Made by a program: the position numbers and the translations under genes. Below are positions 36,092 to 46,689 of a stretch of 64,000 bases of DNA, in pieces. This DNA is from Maricaulis maris. GTDB taxonomy: Bacteria; Pseudomonadota; Alphaproteobacteria; Caulobacterales; Maricaulaceae. Location of the stretch: assembly GCF_036322705.1 (NCBI RefSeq), contig NZ_AP027270.1:1985501-2049500 (forward strand). Reading direction: 5' to 3'. Each line of letters begins with the position of its first letter. Positions within the stretch are counted from its first letter, which is position 1. The notes beneath the pieces were generated by a model. The model searched no databases. It was not told where the DNA came from and worked only from the letters and a program-made list of their open reading frames with translations.

Positions 36092-37333
36092 CTAGTGCTG
36101 GGTCAGCCGGGCGATCAGTTCTTCCTTTGTCGGCTCGAAACGGTCCGCAATCCAGAGCGCCTTGAGTTCGTCGAGCGCGTCACCGAGCATCGGGCCGGGT
36201 TCATAGCCCAGCAGGATGAGGTCGCCACCCTTGACCGGAAATTCCGGCTCTTTCCACTCGCGGGCAAATTTGGCGAGCAGTTGCCAGTCGCGCGGCGGCG
36301 GTGCGGTTTCACCGGCGGCCTCGAGGCGGACCTGGTCTTCAAAGGCGCGGGCGCCGAGCGCCATGATGGCGCGCTCGGCAGCGGCCCGGTCGGTGAAGGC
36401 CTCGTGGACATCCTCACGGGCGGCGGGATTGACCGCGCCCTCGAGCCGGCGGGTTTCCGCGTTCGACATTTTCAACTTGGCTGCCATGGTCCTGATCCTT
36501 TCCGGTCCGCCATCGGCGAGCGCCGCAAATCTGAGCATCGAATCGGGCGCTAATCCGTAGTCTACATCTTGCGCTATGATACCGCCGAGGACTCTTAATG
36601 ATCCGTTCACTCCGAGGATCAAATCCAGTAGGCCGAAATCGCGCATCAGCTTAACGGCCGCCAGCGGATCAGGCGCGGCCAGCAGTTTCTTGAGCTCGGA
36701 CCAGACCCGTTCGGCGGATAATTTATTCAGGCCTTCGGCGTGTTTTCGCACGGCCGCGAGGGCCTCCGGGTCCGGTGAACCCCCGCCATACCAGGCTTCG
36801 AAACGAAACAGGCGCAGGATGCGAAGATAGTCCTCGCGGATCCGCGCCTCGGCATTGCCGACAAAGACGAAACGGCGTGCCGCGACGTCGTCCAGCCCGC
36901 CCGTCGGATCATGGATGACCCCGTCGGTGTCGGCATAAAGCGCATTGAGGCGGAAATCCCGGCGCCGGGCATCCTCGGCCCAGTCCTGCGTGAAGGCGAC
37001 CACGGCGCGGCGCCCGTCGGTCGCCACATCGCGACGCAGGCTGGTCACCTCGAAAGGCTTTCCATCACAGACAATGGTGATCGTCCCGTGCGCCTTGCCG
37101 GTCGGCACCGGCTTGAGCCCGGCCACACGGGCGGCAGCGATCACCTGATCGGGATCAAGCTGGGTCGCAATGTCGATATCGGCGACGGGCTTGCCCAGCA
37201 GGGTGTTGCGAATGGCGCCGCCGACAAAGCGGGACTCGCCCTGCCCGGCGGCCTTGAGCGCCGCCATGACCTTGCGGGTCGCCGGCGCCGTCATCCAGTC
37301 ATGCTGCGCCGGATCAAGCCTCGACGCGGTCAT
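36092..37333 (-). CDS. cca: CCA tRNA nucleotidyltransferase/poly(A) polymerase family protein
   Basis: Adds or repairs the 3' CCA of tRNA. The nucleotidyltransferase motif is RFVGGAIRNTLLGKPVADIDIAT with the catalytic DxD; ARRDFRLNALYAD and EARIREDYLRILRLFRFEAWYG follow, and helical tRNA-binding segments fill the C-terminal half. About 413 residues. It overlaps the DUF6111 gene by 4 bp at its start, so it is translationally coupled. Confidence 0.93.
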   Translation of the reverse strand: MTASRLDPAQHDWMTAPATRKVMAALKAAGQGESRFVGGAIRNTLLGKPVADIDIATQLDPDQVIAAARVAGLKPVPTGKAHGTITIVCDGKPFEVTSLRRDVATDGRRAVVAFTQDWAEDARRRDFRLNALYADTDGVIHDPTGGLDDVAARRFVFVGNAEARIREDYLRILRLFRFEAWYGGGSPDPEALAAVRKHAEGLNKLSAERVWSELKKLLAAPDPLAAVKLMRDFGLLDLILGVNGSLRVLGGIIAQDVDYGLAPDSMLRFAALADGGPERIRTMAAKLKMSNAETRRLEGAVNPAAREDVHEAFTDRAAAERAIMALGARAFEDQVRLEAAGETAPPPRDWQLLAKFAREWKEPEFPVKGGDLILLGYEPGPMLGDALDELKALWIADRFEPTKEELIARLTQH

Positions 37334-37644
37334 TGCGGTTCGACGGCCTCGCCTTCGCCGGCTTCGGCCTCGTTTTCATCAATCGGCACGAAATGGCCCG
37401 GAATGATGCGGCCGTCGATATTCTGCGGCGGGACATAGCGTTCGCCCTCATGGCCGGCCTTGTTGGAGTCGATGACCACGAGGACCACCATCACCACGAT
37501 GGCCAGCCCGGCTCCCGCTGCTGCGAGACGCAGCGTCGGCATCTGGCCAGCCTCCGGCGCCCGGTTCGACAGCCGACTCCAGATCAGGAACAGCGCGAAG
37601 GGCAGCAGGAAGGAGGCAATTTCGAGGATGGTGATGCGGATCAT
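37330..37644 (-). CDS. DUF6111-type small membrane protein
   Basis: A 104-residue protein with two hydrophobic helices (ITILEIASFLLPFALFLIW and GAGLAIVVMVVLVV) and a Gly/Pro-rich tail (YVPPQNIDGRIIPGHFVPID) that is likely periplasmic. I recognise it as DUF6111, found next to cca and a Nudix gene in alphaproteobacteria. It has no known function. The short gap and overlap with both neighbours indicate an operon. Confidence 0.8.
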   Translation of the reverse strand: MIRITILEIASFLLPFALFLIWSRLSNRAPEAGQMPTLRLAAAGAGLAIVVMVVLVVIDSNKAGHEGERYVPPQNIDGRIIPGHFVPIDENEAEAGEGEAVEPQ

Positions 37645-37647
37645 GTT

Positions 37648-38280
37648 CTAACCATATAGCCGGTCGTGGAGGGATTTCAGCATGCCGGCGGTTGCGCCCC
37701 AGATATAGCGCTCCTCCCAAGGCATCGCATAATAGTGCCGGATATGCCCCTGCCACTCACGCGAATGACGCTGGTGGTTGAGCGGATCCATCAGGAAATC
37801 GAACGGGGTCTCGAACACGTCGGCGACCTCTCCCGGGTCCGCCTGGACCGTATAGCCCGGCTTCAGCACCCCGACAAAGGGCGTGACATGATAGCCGGTG
37901 ACAGTGGCGTAGCTGTCGAATCGGCCGATCAGTTCGACGTGTTGACGACCGATCCCGACCTCCTCTTCCAGCTCGCGCACGGCGGCCTCGGCCGCGGTCT
38001 CGCCGCCGGCATCGATACGTCCGCCGGGAAAGCTGATCTGTCCGGCATGACGCGGCAGGTGCGAGGCCCGTTCGGTCAGCAGAAGACGCGGCGGTCCGTC
38101 GTGCAGGATCAGCGGAGCGATCACCGCCGCAGCCCGGATCTCGACATCGGCAAAATCCGGCGAGGCTGGCGGGGCCTCTCCGTCGAGATAGCCGTCACCG
38201 AAGCGCGGGTGGTCCGGGGCGCTGTCGACCGGGTCGAGCCGCTCCCGCAGGCGCGCCACCAGCGCGGCGCCGTCAAGCAT
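37648..38280 (-). CDS. CoA-type Nudix hydrolase
   Basis: A Nudix pyrophosphatase of the CoA subgroup (YeaB/NudL-like). The Nudix box GGRIDAGGETAAEAAVRELEEEVGIG is intact, preceded by the CoA-family segment LLLTERASHLPRHAGQISFPGG. Such enzymes hydrolyse CoA to phosphopantetheine derivatives and adenosine 3',5'-bisphosphate. ATG 38280 overlaps the DUF1285 stop by 8 bp; a longer open frame exists but lacks similarity. Confidence 0.9.
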   Translation of the reverse strand: MLDGAALVARLRERLDPVDSAPDHPRFGDGYLDGEAPPASPDFADVEIRAAAVIAPLILHDGPPRLLLTERASHLPRHAGQISFPGGRIDAGGETAAEAAVRELEEEVGIGRQHVELIGRFDSYATVTGYHVTPFVGVLKPGYTVQADPGEVADVFETPFDFLMDPLNHQRHSREWQGHIRHYYAMPWEERYIWGATAGMLKSLHDRLYG

Positions 38281-38842
38281 TGCCGCTCCCCAGCGCAAAG
38301 AACTGACCGCCACTCCATACGCCGAGCACACCGTCCTCCTCGACCGCCAGCGCGGCCAGTTCGTAGAAGACCGGACGCGTCATCAGCGCGTCGAGATTGC
38401 CGCGCACATGGACGAGCGGGGTGGGCTCGCCGGTCTCGGGGTCGACCGACACGGAAATCGGGTGATCCGGGCCGGCTTCGGCCAGCTCGTCCATATTTGT
38501 GTGGAAGACCAGCGACTGCGCACGGCCCTCACCCACCGCATCGACGCGCACGGCCAGGAAGGGCGCGACCTCGACCTGGATGGCGATCTTCTCGACCGGC
38601 GTCACGAGATAATGAATGCCGTCGTCATCTTTCCGCAAGATTGTCGCAAACAGCCGTACGAGACGGTCACGCGTGATGCGCGTTCCCTCATGCCACCACG
38701 ATCCGTCCCGCTTGATGACGAGGTCCATCTCGCCGCAATACTCGGGATGCCAGCGCTCGACAGGGGGCAGCCCGCTGCCAGCCTCGCGGGCCGCCTTCAG
38801 CAAGGACTGCATCGGATCAGGGCTTTGGGTCGTAGAGGGCAT
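38273..38842 (-). CDS. DUF1285 domain protein
   Basis: A soluble ~190-residue protein of the DUF1285 family, whose members often neighbour a Nudix gene and cca. It has a conserved N-terminal segment LPPVERWHPEYCGEMDLVIKRDGSWWHEG and later PFLAVRVDAVGEG and LVFHTNMDEL. Function unknown. ATG 38842 is preferred over GTG 38848. It is the first gene of the four-gene minus-strand operon ending in cca and is divergent from the MoxR gene. Confidence 0.8.
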   Translation of the reverse strand: MPSTTQSPDPMQSLLKAAREAGSGLPPVERWHPEYCGEMDLVIKRDGSWWHEGTRITRDRLVRLFATILRKDDDGIHYLVTPVEKIAIQVEVAPFLAVRVDAVGEGRAQSLVFHTNMDELAEAGPDHPISVSVDPETGEPTPLVHVRGNLDALMTRPVFYELAALAVEEDGVLGVWSGGQFFALGSGNA

Positions 38843-38922
38843 GGACACCTTATCTGCGCATCGCCATGCTGCGACGCGCCACTTGGCCTATATGGGTCTG
38901 TATCGGAGAGGAATGTAGGACG

Positions 38923-39921
<999 letters not shown>

Positions 39922-39923
39922 TC

Positions 39924-40820
39924 ATGAGCCAGGGTGGCAATCGTCAGGACGAGGCGCGCGTCGTCTCACTCCGCCATGGCGGTGAAGATGCGGCAGCCAG
40001 CCTGCCAGCGCTCCTCGCCGAGGCTGATCGCATTGCCGCGACGGTCGCCCAGGGCGTGCATGGACGTCGCCGCTCGGGCATTGGCGAGACTTTCTGGCAA
40101 TACCGCCACCACCGTCCGGAAGATGGCCGCCAGGCCATCGACTGGCGCCAGTCGGCCCGTTCCGATCAGCTCTTCGTGCGTCAGAACGAGTGGGAAGCCG
40201 CCAGCACGGTCTGGCTGTGGCGCGATGGCTCGGCGTCGATGCGCTATACATCAAGCCGCAACCACGCCCCCAAGATCGACCGTGCCGCGATCTGCCAGAT
40301 CGCCATTGCCGCCCTGCTGACCCAGGGCGGGGAGCGCGTCAGCGTGCTTGGCGAATCGGCCATTGCCCGCACCGGAGCGCTGGGACTGGAGCGGGCCTCG
40401 CGTCGCCTTGCGCTCGGGCCTGGCGATGCAGCCTCGGTCGAAGCGCCGGAGATCTCCCGCTTCGGCCGCGTTGTCCTTGCCAGTGATTTTCTTGACCCGA
40501 TGGAGACCTGGACTGCCCGCTTGTCGCGCTTCGCTGCCATGGAGGCGCAGGGCGTGATGTTGCGTATCGTGGATCCGGCCGAGGAAGATTTCCCCTATGC
40601 CGGCCGCACCCGCTTTGAGACCCCCGGCGGCGGTGAGAGTCTTCTGTTTGGCCGCGCCGAGGAAGCGCGAACCGCCTATCGCCAGCGCTGGGCTGAACAC
40701 GGCGCCCGGCTGGCCGAGCTCGCCCGCCAGTATGGCTGGACTCTCGTGACCCACCGGACCGACCGCCCGGCTACCAGCGCCGTACTCGCCCTTTACCGCG
40801 CCCTGGCGCGAGAAGTCTGA
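39924..40820 (+). CDS. DUF58 protein with intact MIDAS
   Basis: A cytoplasmic DUF58 protein, the usual partner of a MoxR ATPase. The core segment is GETFWQYRHHRPEDGRQAI then DWRQSARSDQLFVRQNEWE, and the next strand ends WRDGSAS at about residue 101, giving the DxSxS metal-ion (MIDAS) motif of von Willebrand A domains. No transmembrane helix is seen. It starts 2 bp after moxR and ends 4 bp before the next gene. Confidence 0.9.
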   Translation: MSQGGNRQDEARVVSLRHGGEDAAASLPALLAEADRIAATVAQGVHGRRRSGIGETFWQYRHHRPEDGRQAIDWRQSARSDQLFVRQNEWEAASTVWLWRDGSASMRYTSSRNHAPKIDRAAICQIAIAALLTQGGERVSVLGESAIARTGALGLERASRRLALGPGDAASVEAPEISRFGRVVLASDFLDPMETWTARLSRFAAMEAQGVMLRIVDPAEEDFPYAGRTRFETPGGGESLLFGRAEEARTAYRQRWAEHGARLAELARQYGWTLVTHRTDRPATSAVLALYRALAREV

Positions 40821-40824
40821 CATC

Positions 40825-43560
40825 ATGTTCGCACTCGGCCCCCTCTCTTTCGGCGCGCCCCTCGCGCTTGCCGGCCTTCTGACCCTTCCGGTCCTGTGGC
40901 TGCTGCTGCGGGCGACCCCGCCGGCACCCAAACGCGCCGTGTTTCCGCCACTGCGCCTTCTCCTGGGCGCTCCGGACGACGCCGAGACGCCGCAACATGC
41001 ACCGTGGTGGCTGATCCTGTTCCGTCTGCTGATCGCGGCCCTCATCATCATCGCCCTTGCCCGGCCGGTCTGGACCCCGCCGAGCGTCGAGGAAGAAACC
41101 CGCCCGGCGCTGATCGTAATGGACAATGGCTGGGCCGCCGCAGCCGCCTGGCCGGACATGCGGCAGGAAGCCGAGCGTCTCATTGATACTGCCGAACGTG
41201 ACGGCCGCGCGGTCGCCCTGGTCACCACGGCTCCGACCGGGCAAGCCGCCCCGGCGCTGCGTCTGGGCAATCCTGACGAGGCCCGTCGCCTGCTTGAGAG
41301 TGCTGCGCCGCAAGCCTGGCCCGCAGATCGCGGCGCGACCGCTGACCGGATCGCCGACGCCCGCAGCAATGACGCGCTGGGCGGAGAGCTGGCCATTACC
41401 TGGCTCAGCGATGGCGTCGACAGCCGGGACGCGGTGGCGCTGTCCCGCACCCTGGACGGTTTGGGCGCACTGACCGTGATCGAACCCGACGCCGGACGGG
41501 CGCCGCTCGGTCTTGCCGCGCCGGAAGCGGCCGCAGACGGTCTCACGATCTCGGTCCGGCGCGCCGGGCGCGACTTCCCCCGGACAGTGGCTGTGACCGC
41601 GCTGGGCAATGATGGTCGCGCGATCGCGCGCAGCGATGTGACGTTCGCAGCGGGTGAAGGCGTGGCCACCACCAACATCTCGCTGCCGCTCGATCTTCGG
41701 AACCGGATTGCCAGCCTTCGCCTCGACGGAACCGCCTCGGCCGCCTCGGTTCGTCTCTTGGGTGACCAGTGGCAAAGGCCGCGGGTCGGCCTGATCACGC
41801 TGGAGAGCGATGAGGGTCAGCCGCTCCTGTCCGACCTGCACTATGTCCGTGCCGCGCTCGGTCCGCATGCCCAGCTGTCCAATGGCGATCTTGATGCCCT
41901 GCTGGCCGAGGACGTCTCGATCCTGGTGATGACGGACAACGCCCGCACGGACGACCAGCGCATTGTCGATTTCATCAATGAGGGCGGCGTGCTGATCCGG
42001 TTTGCCGGCCCCCGCCTGGCAGCCCATGGCGATGATCTCCTGCCGGTTGTCCTGCGCGAGGGCGGTCGCCTGTTCGGCGGCTCGCTGAACTGGGATGAAC
42101 CCCAGCGCATTGCCGCCTTCCCGGATACCTCGCCCTTTGCCGGCCTGCCCAGCGACAGTACCGCCACCATCGACCGCCAGGTTCTGGCACAGCCCGGCAG
42201 CGCGACACCGGACAGGGTCTGGGCGCGGCTGGAGGATGGCACCCCGCTGGTCACCGCCGAGCGCCGGGCGCGCGGCTGGATCGTACTCTTCCACGTCACG
42301 GCCAGCCCGGACTGGTCCGACCTGCCCCTGTCCGGTCTCTTCCCGCGCATGCTCCAGCGTCTGACCGGCCTTGCCCAGGGCGGTACAGCCACGATTCCCG
42401 GAAACGGCGCCTGGGTGCTCGACCGTGCCCTCGACGCCAGCGGCCAGCTGATCGCAGCGCCGGTCACCGCCCGTCCGGTGCCGTCAGCGACGTTCGACAC
42501 GACCGTGGTCTCGCCGGTCGCCCCCCCCGGCCTCTATCGACTGGGTTCGGCCGCCAGCGCGCTCAACATCATTGGACCGGATACCCGCATGGATCCCCTT
42601 CCCCGCGACCTGCCCGGCGCCAGCTTTGCCGGCCTGGACGGGCCGCGCGCCCGTCATTTCGATGCGCCGCTCCTGGCTGCCGCGCTGATCATGCTGATCC
42701 TCGATGTGGTGATCGCGCTCGGTCTCGCCGGACGTCTGCCGATGCGCTTCGGCACAGCCAGCGCCGCAATCCTGCTCGCGCTTGTTGTCCTGCCGATGGC
42801 GCCTCCGGCCCATGCCCAGGACAGCTCGGGCCGGCCCGTCGAGCTCAGCGACGAGATGATGCAGGCCGCCCTGACGCTGCGCTTCGGCTATGTCACCACG
42901 GGCGACGCCACGATCGACAATCGCAGCCGGGCCGGCCTGACCGGCCTGTCGCAGGAGATCTTCCGCCGCAGCGCCATGGAGCCGGAACCGCCGCTGGCCG
43001 TGAATGTGAACTCGGACGAGTTGATCTTCTTCCCGATGCTGTACTGGCCCGTAACCCGCGATGCCGGACCGCTGGGCGAGGAAGCCTCGCGCCGGGTCTC
43101 GGCCTATCTGGCAGCCGGCGGGCTGATCGTGTTCGATACCCAGGACGCCGACATCGCCATGCTGCGTGCCGGTGCGCCACATCCCGGCCTGGTCAATGTG
43201 CTCGACAGCATCGACGTTCCGGCCCTGTCGCAGATCCCCAGCGATCATGTCCTGACCCGCACCTTCTATCTGCTGCAGGAATTCCCCGGCCGCTATACGG
43301 GGTCGCCGGTCTGGGTAGAGGCCAATCCGGACGGCGCATCACGGGACGGTACCTCCGGCGTGATCATCGGCTCGCATGACTGGGCCACGGCCTGGGCGCG
43401 CGGCGAGAGCGGTGGCGCAGCAGCCCCGATCGAAGGTGGCGAGCGCCAGCGTGAGATGGCGATCCGCTTCGGGGTCAATATCGCGATGTACGCGCTGACC
43501 GGTAACTACAAGGCGGATCAGGTCCATGTGCCTGATATCCTGGAAAGGCTCGGCCAATGA
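40825..43560 (+). CDS. BatA/VWA-like N-terminus fused to DUF4159
   Basis: A 911-residue membrane protein. The N-terminal 'aerotolerance regulator' (BatA) pair of helices is SFGAPLALAGLLTLPVLWLL and WWLILFRLLIAALIIIALAR. The VWA-type domain that follows has a degenerate MIDAS (VMDNGWA). A further helix pair lies near residues 615-655, and the final ~230 residues are DUF4159 (LTLRFGYVTTGDATID, ELIFFPMLYWPV, GGLIVFDTQDADI, FYLLQEFPGRY). It begins 4 bp after the DUF58 gene and its stop overlaps the next start. Confidence 0.88.
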   Translation: MFALGPLSFGAPLALAGLLTLPVLWLLLRATPPAPKRAVFPPLRLLLGAPDDAETPQHAPWWLILFRLLIAALIIIALARPVWTPPSVEEETRPALIVMDNGWAAAAAWPDMRQEAERLIDTAERDGRAVALVTTAPTGQAAPALRLGNPDEARRLLESAAPQAWPADRGATADRIADARSNDALGGELAITWLSDGVDSRDAVALSRTLDGLGALTVIEPDAGRAPLGLAAPEAAADGLTISVRRAGRDFPRTVAVTALGNDGRAIARSDVTFAAGEGVATTNISLPLDLRNRIASLRLDGTASAASVRLLGDQWQRPRVGLITLESDEGQPLLSDLHYVRAALGPHAQLSNGDLDALLAEDVSILVMTDNARTDDQRIVDFINEGGVLIRFAGPRLAAHGDDLLPVVLREGGRLFGGSLNWDEPQRIAAFPDTSPFAGLPSDSTATIDRQVLAQPGSATPDRVWARLEDGTPLVTAERRARGWIVLFHVTASPDWSDLPLSGLFPRMLQRLTGLAQGGTATIPGNGAWVLDRALDASGQLIAAPVTARPVPSATFDTTVVSPVAPPGLYRLGSAASALNIIGPDTRMDPLPRDLPGASFAGLDGPRARHFDAPLLAAALIMLILDVVIALGLAGRLPMRFGTASAAILLALVVLPMAPPAHAQDSSGRPVELSDEMMQAALTLRFGYVTTGDATIDNRSRAGLTGLSQEIFRRSAMEPEPPLAVNVNSDELIFFPMLYWPVTRDAGPLGEEASRRVSAYLAAGGLIVFDTQDADIAMLRAGAPHPGLVNVLDSIDVPALSQIPSDHVLTRTFYLLQEFPGRYTGSPVWVEANPDGASRDGTSGVIIGSHDWATAWARGESGGAAAPIEGGERQREMAIRFGVNIAMYALTGNYKADQVHVPDILERLGQ

Positions 43561-45641
43561 GTGTGCCTCAAAGCCTGCCCCTCGGCGCCACGGTTTCGGC
43601 GCTCGACTTTGCCCCGCTCCTGCCCTGGCCGGTCATTGGCGGACTGGCCGGCCTCGCCTTGCTGGCAGTCGCTGTCGGCGGCCTGCAGAAAATGTCCGGC
43701 TGGGTCTGGCGGGCGCTGGGCGTCATCCTGGTCACCCTGATCCTCGCCAATCCGTCGCTGGTCGAGGAAGAGCGCGACCCGCTGCCCGATGTCGCCGTTC
43801 TGGTCACCGATACATCCGCCTCGATGACCGTCGGCGGCCGCCGCGAGGCGGCCGAGGAGATGGCCGCGGCGCTGCGCCGTGAAGCCGAGAGCGATCCTCT
43901 GCTCGACCTGATCGAGGTTGAAGCCGGCGAGACGCCCGATGGCACCATGCTGTTCGACGGCCTCAACGCTGCACTTGCCAGTGCGCCGCCGGATCGTCTG
44001 GCCGGGGTGATCCTGACCACGGACGGGCAGGTGCATGACGCCCCGCTCGACCCCGGCGGGCTCAATATCGACGCCCCGATCCATCATGTCATGACCGGCG
44101 ACCGCGCCGCCGGGGATCGCCGCCTCGTGATCGAGGAAGCGCCCCGCTACGGCATTGTCGGCCAAACCGTCTCCTTCACGATCCGCGTCGAGGATGACGC
44201 GATGCAGGGAACGGCCTCGGTCGCCTTCCGCTTTGAGGGCGGCGAACCGCAGACCTTCCCGATCCCGATCGGCCGCTCGACCCGCGTCGATGTGCCGGTT
44301 GAGCGCCGCGGCCAGAATGTCATCGAGGCCGAAGTCGAACCCGGTCCGCAGGAATTGTCGCTGATCAATAACCGCGCTGCCGTCTCGGTGAGCGGCGTGC
44401 GCGACCGCTTGCGCGTCCTCCTGGTCACGGGCGAGCCGCACAATGGCGCCCGCGCCTGGCGGGACCTGCTGAAGTCCGACCCCTCGGTCGATCTCGTCCA
44501 TTTCACCATTCTGCGGCCAATGGATCGTCGCGATGCCACCCCGGTCGATGAACTCGCGCTGATCGGTTTTCCGGTCCAGGAGCTGTTTGTCGAGCGTCTG
44601 AGCGAATTTGATCTGGTGATTTTTGATCGCTATCGCCGGCGCAATATCATGCCGCCGCTCTATTTCGACTATATCGCCCGCTATGTCGAAAATGGCGGCG
44701 CGCTGCTGGTCACCGCCGGCCCCCCCTTTGCCGGGGCGCCGAGCCTGTACCGGACGCCGCTGGCGGCCGTTCTGCCGGTTCGCCCGACGGGCTACATCAC
44801 CGAAACCCCCTTCACGCCGGAGCCGACCGAAACCGGTCTGCGTCACCCGGTGACCGCCGGGCTGGCGGGCGGTGGCGAGACGCCGGAATGGGGCCGCTGG
44901 CTGCGATATATCCATGGTGACGCTTTGGGCGGGGAAACCCTGTTGCAGACACCGGACGGCGATCCGCTCCTGGTTGTCCAGCGCTCGGGCGAGGGCCGCG
45001 CGGCGATCGTGATGTCGGACCAGACCTGGCTGTGGTCGCGCGGCTTTGAGGGCGGCGGGCCCTATGCCGAGATGTTCCGGCGCGTTGCCCACTGGCTGAT
45101 GCGCGAACCGGAACTCGACGAGGAACGCCTGACCGCCTTCGCCACCAATGGTGAACTCCAGGTCGACCGGGTCACCCTCGCCGACACGCCGCCACCGCTG
45201 CAACTGACCTGGCCGGATGGTCGTCAGGATGTGGTGAGCATGACCGAAGGCGAACCCGGGCATTTTGCGGCCCGCGTCCCGGCCACCGGCTCCGGTCTTG
45301 TCCGGCTGCGCTCCGGTGATCTGACAACGGTCGCCGCGCTCGGACCGATCAATCCGATGGAATATGCCGACCTTCGCCCCACGCCCGACGTGCTCGATCC
45401 CTTTGTCGATGCCACCAATGGCGGCCTGTTCGCGATCGGTGACGGCCCTGGTGCCGCTCTGCCCACCCTGCGCCGGACCCGGTCCAATGCTGACCAGTCC
45501 GGCCGGTCCTGGCTCGGCTTGCAGCGCAATGAACGTTATGTCGTGCGCGCCTCGACCCGAATACCGCTCCTGCCCGGCCTGCTGATGGTGCTGTTGATCA
45601 TGACCATGCTGGGACTGGGCTGGTGGCGCGAGGGGCGGTAG
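43557..45641 (+). CDS. VWA-like membrane protein with GATase-type region
   Basis: A 694-residue protein with two N-terminal helices (LPWPVIGGLAGLALLAVAV and VWRALGVILVTLILA), a VWA-like domain with an intact MIDAS motif DTSAS, then a central region with a class I glutamine-amidotransferase-like fold (FILLVTGEPHNG-type strand turns; YIARYVENGGALLVTAGPPF), and a C-terminal anchor helix (LLPGLLMVLLIMTMLGLGWW). Overlaps the upstream gene by 4 bp (ATGA). It is the last gene of the MoxR operon. Confidence 0.85.
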   Translation: MSVPQSLPLGATVSALDFAPLLPWPVIGGLAGLALLAVAVGGLQKMSGWVWRALGVILVTLILANPSLVEEERDPLPDVAVLVTDTSASMTVGGRREAAEEMAAALRREAESDPLLDLIEVEAGETPDGTMLFDGLNAALASAPPDRLAGVILTTDGQVHDAPLDPGGLNIDAPIHHVMTGDRAAGDRRLVIEEAPRYGIVGQTVSFTIRVEDDAMQGTASVAFRFEGGEPQTFPIPIGRSTRVDVPVERRGQNVIEAEVEPGPQELSLINNRAAVSVSGVRDRLRVLLVTGEPHNGARAWRDLLKSDPSVDLVHFTILRPMDRRDATPVDELALIGFPVQELFVERLSEFDLVIFDRYRRRNIMPPLYFDYIARYVENGGALLVTAGPPFAGAPSLYRTPLAAVLPVRPTGYITETPFTPEPTETGLRHPVTAGLAGGGETPEWGRWLRYIHGDALGGETLLQTPDGDPLLVVQRSGEGRAAIVMSDQTWLWSRGFEGGGPYAEMFRRVAHWLMREPELDEERLTAFATNGELQVDRVTLADTPPPLQLTWPDGRQDVVSMTEGEPGHFAARVPATGSGLVRLRSGDLTTVAALGPINPMEYADLRPTPDVLDPFVDATNGGLFAIGDGPGAALPTLRRTRSNADQSGRSWLGLQRNERYVVRASTRIPLLPGLLMVLLIMTMLGLGWWREGR

Positions 45642-45744
45642 GCGGACCACTCATCTCGCGCGAGAACGGCATGACGCCCCCTCGCGTTCACCATGCAGAA
45701 ACACCTGATGGGGCATGAAGGCCTGCATTGAACCGGAGATCGAC

Positions 45745-45951
45745 ATGCGCCGCATCCTGACCCTGATTGCCGTTCTCGGCCTCGCCCCGGCCCTGTCCGG
45801 CTGCATCGTGATCGGCGCCACCGCCCTCGCCGCCGATGTCGCAATCGGCACCACCGGGGCTGCGGTCCGGACCGCAGGCGCGGTCGGCGGGGCCGCCATC
45901 GATGTCATCATCCCGGGCGATAGCGATGATGATGACGGTGATGACCGCTAG
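45745..45951 (+). CDS. Small lipoprotein
   Basis: A 68-residue protein with a signal sequence and lipobox LSGC, then an Ala/Gly-rich hydrophobic stretch (VIGATALAADVAIGTTGAAV) and an Asp-rich tail (GDSDDDDGDDR). GGAG lies upstream of ATG 45745. It is too short to assign. Its codon use and lipobox support a real gene. Confidence 0.65.
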   Translation: MRRILTLIAVLGLAPALSGCIVIGATALAADVAIGTTGAAVRTAGAVGGAAIDVIIPGDSDDDDGDDR

Positions 45952-46056
45952 GAAGACCACCAGGAAGACAGCGCCAAGACGCCGCTTCTAACCCCCTTGC
46001 GAACCTGCTACCTTGTCGTTGAGGGACGATAGGCAGTTTTATCAAGGAGGCGCGAC

Positions 46057-46560
46057 ATGTTGCGCACTATGACGGCAATTCTGGCATTCGGTGCCCTGGC
46101 GACACCTGCCATGGCCAATGAGCCTGTGGCTCTGGGCGAAATCGCCTATGGCCCCGAGCTGATTGAACATGCCGAGGACTTCGGCGAGCGGGAGCTCGAT
46201 CGCCTTGCCGGTTATCTGCGGACCGCCCTGGAACGTGAGCTCGCAGGCGAGCTTGGCGAAGGCGGCTATACGCTCAATGTCACCATTCTCGATGCCCAGC
46301 CCAATCGCCCGACCATGGCGCAAATGGGAGGCACGCGGGCCCTGCATTCATCCTCGATCTCGATCGGTGGCGCCGATGTTGAGGCCGAACTGGTCGCCCA
46401 GGATGGTCAGGTCATCGAGACCTACAGCTATGGCTGGCGCAGCATGAATATCAGCGATGTGGTCGGCTACGCCCAGTGGACCGACGCCCGCCGGACCTTC
46501 GCGCGTTTCGCGGACCAGGTGTCCGACAGCCTCGATGAGCGGGCCGGCAGCGGCTCCTGA
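46057..46560 (+). CDS. Secreted hypothetical protein
   Basis: A 167-residue protein with a cleavable signal peptide (ILAFGALATPAMANEP). The remainder has no transmembrane segment and is mixed alpha/beta (FGERELDRLAGYLRTALEREL, GGYTLNVTILDAQPNRPT, SISIGGADVEAELVAQDG). No family is recognised with certainty; it is similar in outline to DUF3313-like periplasmic proteins. It is followed by a strong terminator. Confidence 0.65.
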   Translation: MLRTMTAILAFGALATPAMANEPVALGEIAYGPELIEHAEDFGERELDRLAGYLRTALERELAGELGEGGYTLNVTILDAQPNRPTMAQMGGTRALHSSSISIGGADVEAELVAQDGQVIETYSYGWRSMNISDVVGYAQWTDARRTFARFADQVSDSLDERAGSGS

Positions 46561-46602
46561 GGGGCCGGGACCCCACACGTCGAGGACTGAACCACACAAA
46601 CA

Positions 46603-46634
46603 GCGGGCGCGCCTTCACCGGCGCGCCCGCTTTT
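46603..46634 (+). terminator. Strong Rho-independent terminator
   Basis: An 11-bp perfect GC stem, gcgggcgcgcc at 46603-46613 and ggcgcgcccgc at 46620-46630, with a six-base loop and tttt following. It closes the small-gene block and stands before the convergent queE gene. Confidence 0.92.
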
Positions 46635-46689
46635 CTCTTAATGGCCGGGCAGAGCTTCATCCGCCGGCCCGCTTGACGCCGCCTCGGCC

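Noticed and set aside
36095-36553. Plus-strand frame opposite cca
   Set aside because: Shadow of the cca gene with no ribosome binding site or domain.
40771-42294. Minus-strand frame of 507 codons opposite the BatA/DUF4159 gene
   Set aside because: Antisense shadow; the plus-strand gene has clear domain structure and spacing to its neighbours.
43518-45650. Long minus-strand open frame (710 codons) opposite the VWA-like gene
   Set aside because: Composition is repetitive and lacks any fold signal, while the plus strand has helices and a MIDAS motif and is in an operon.
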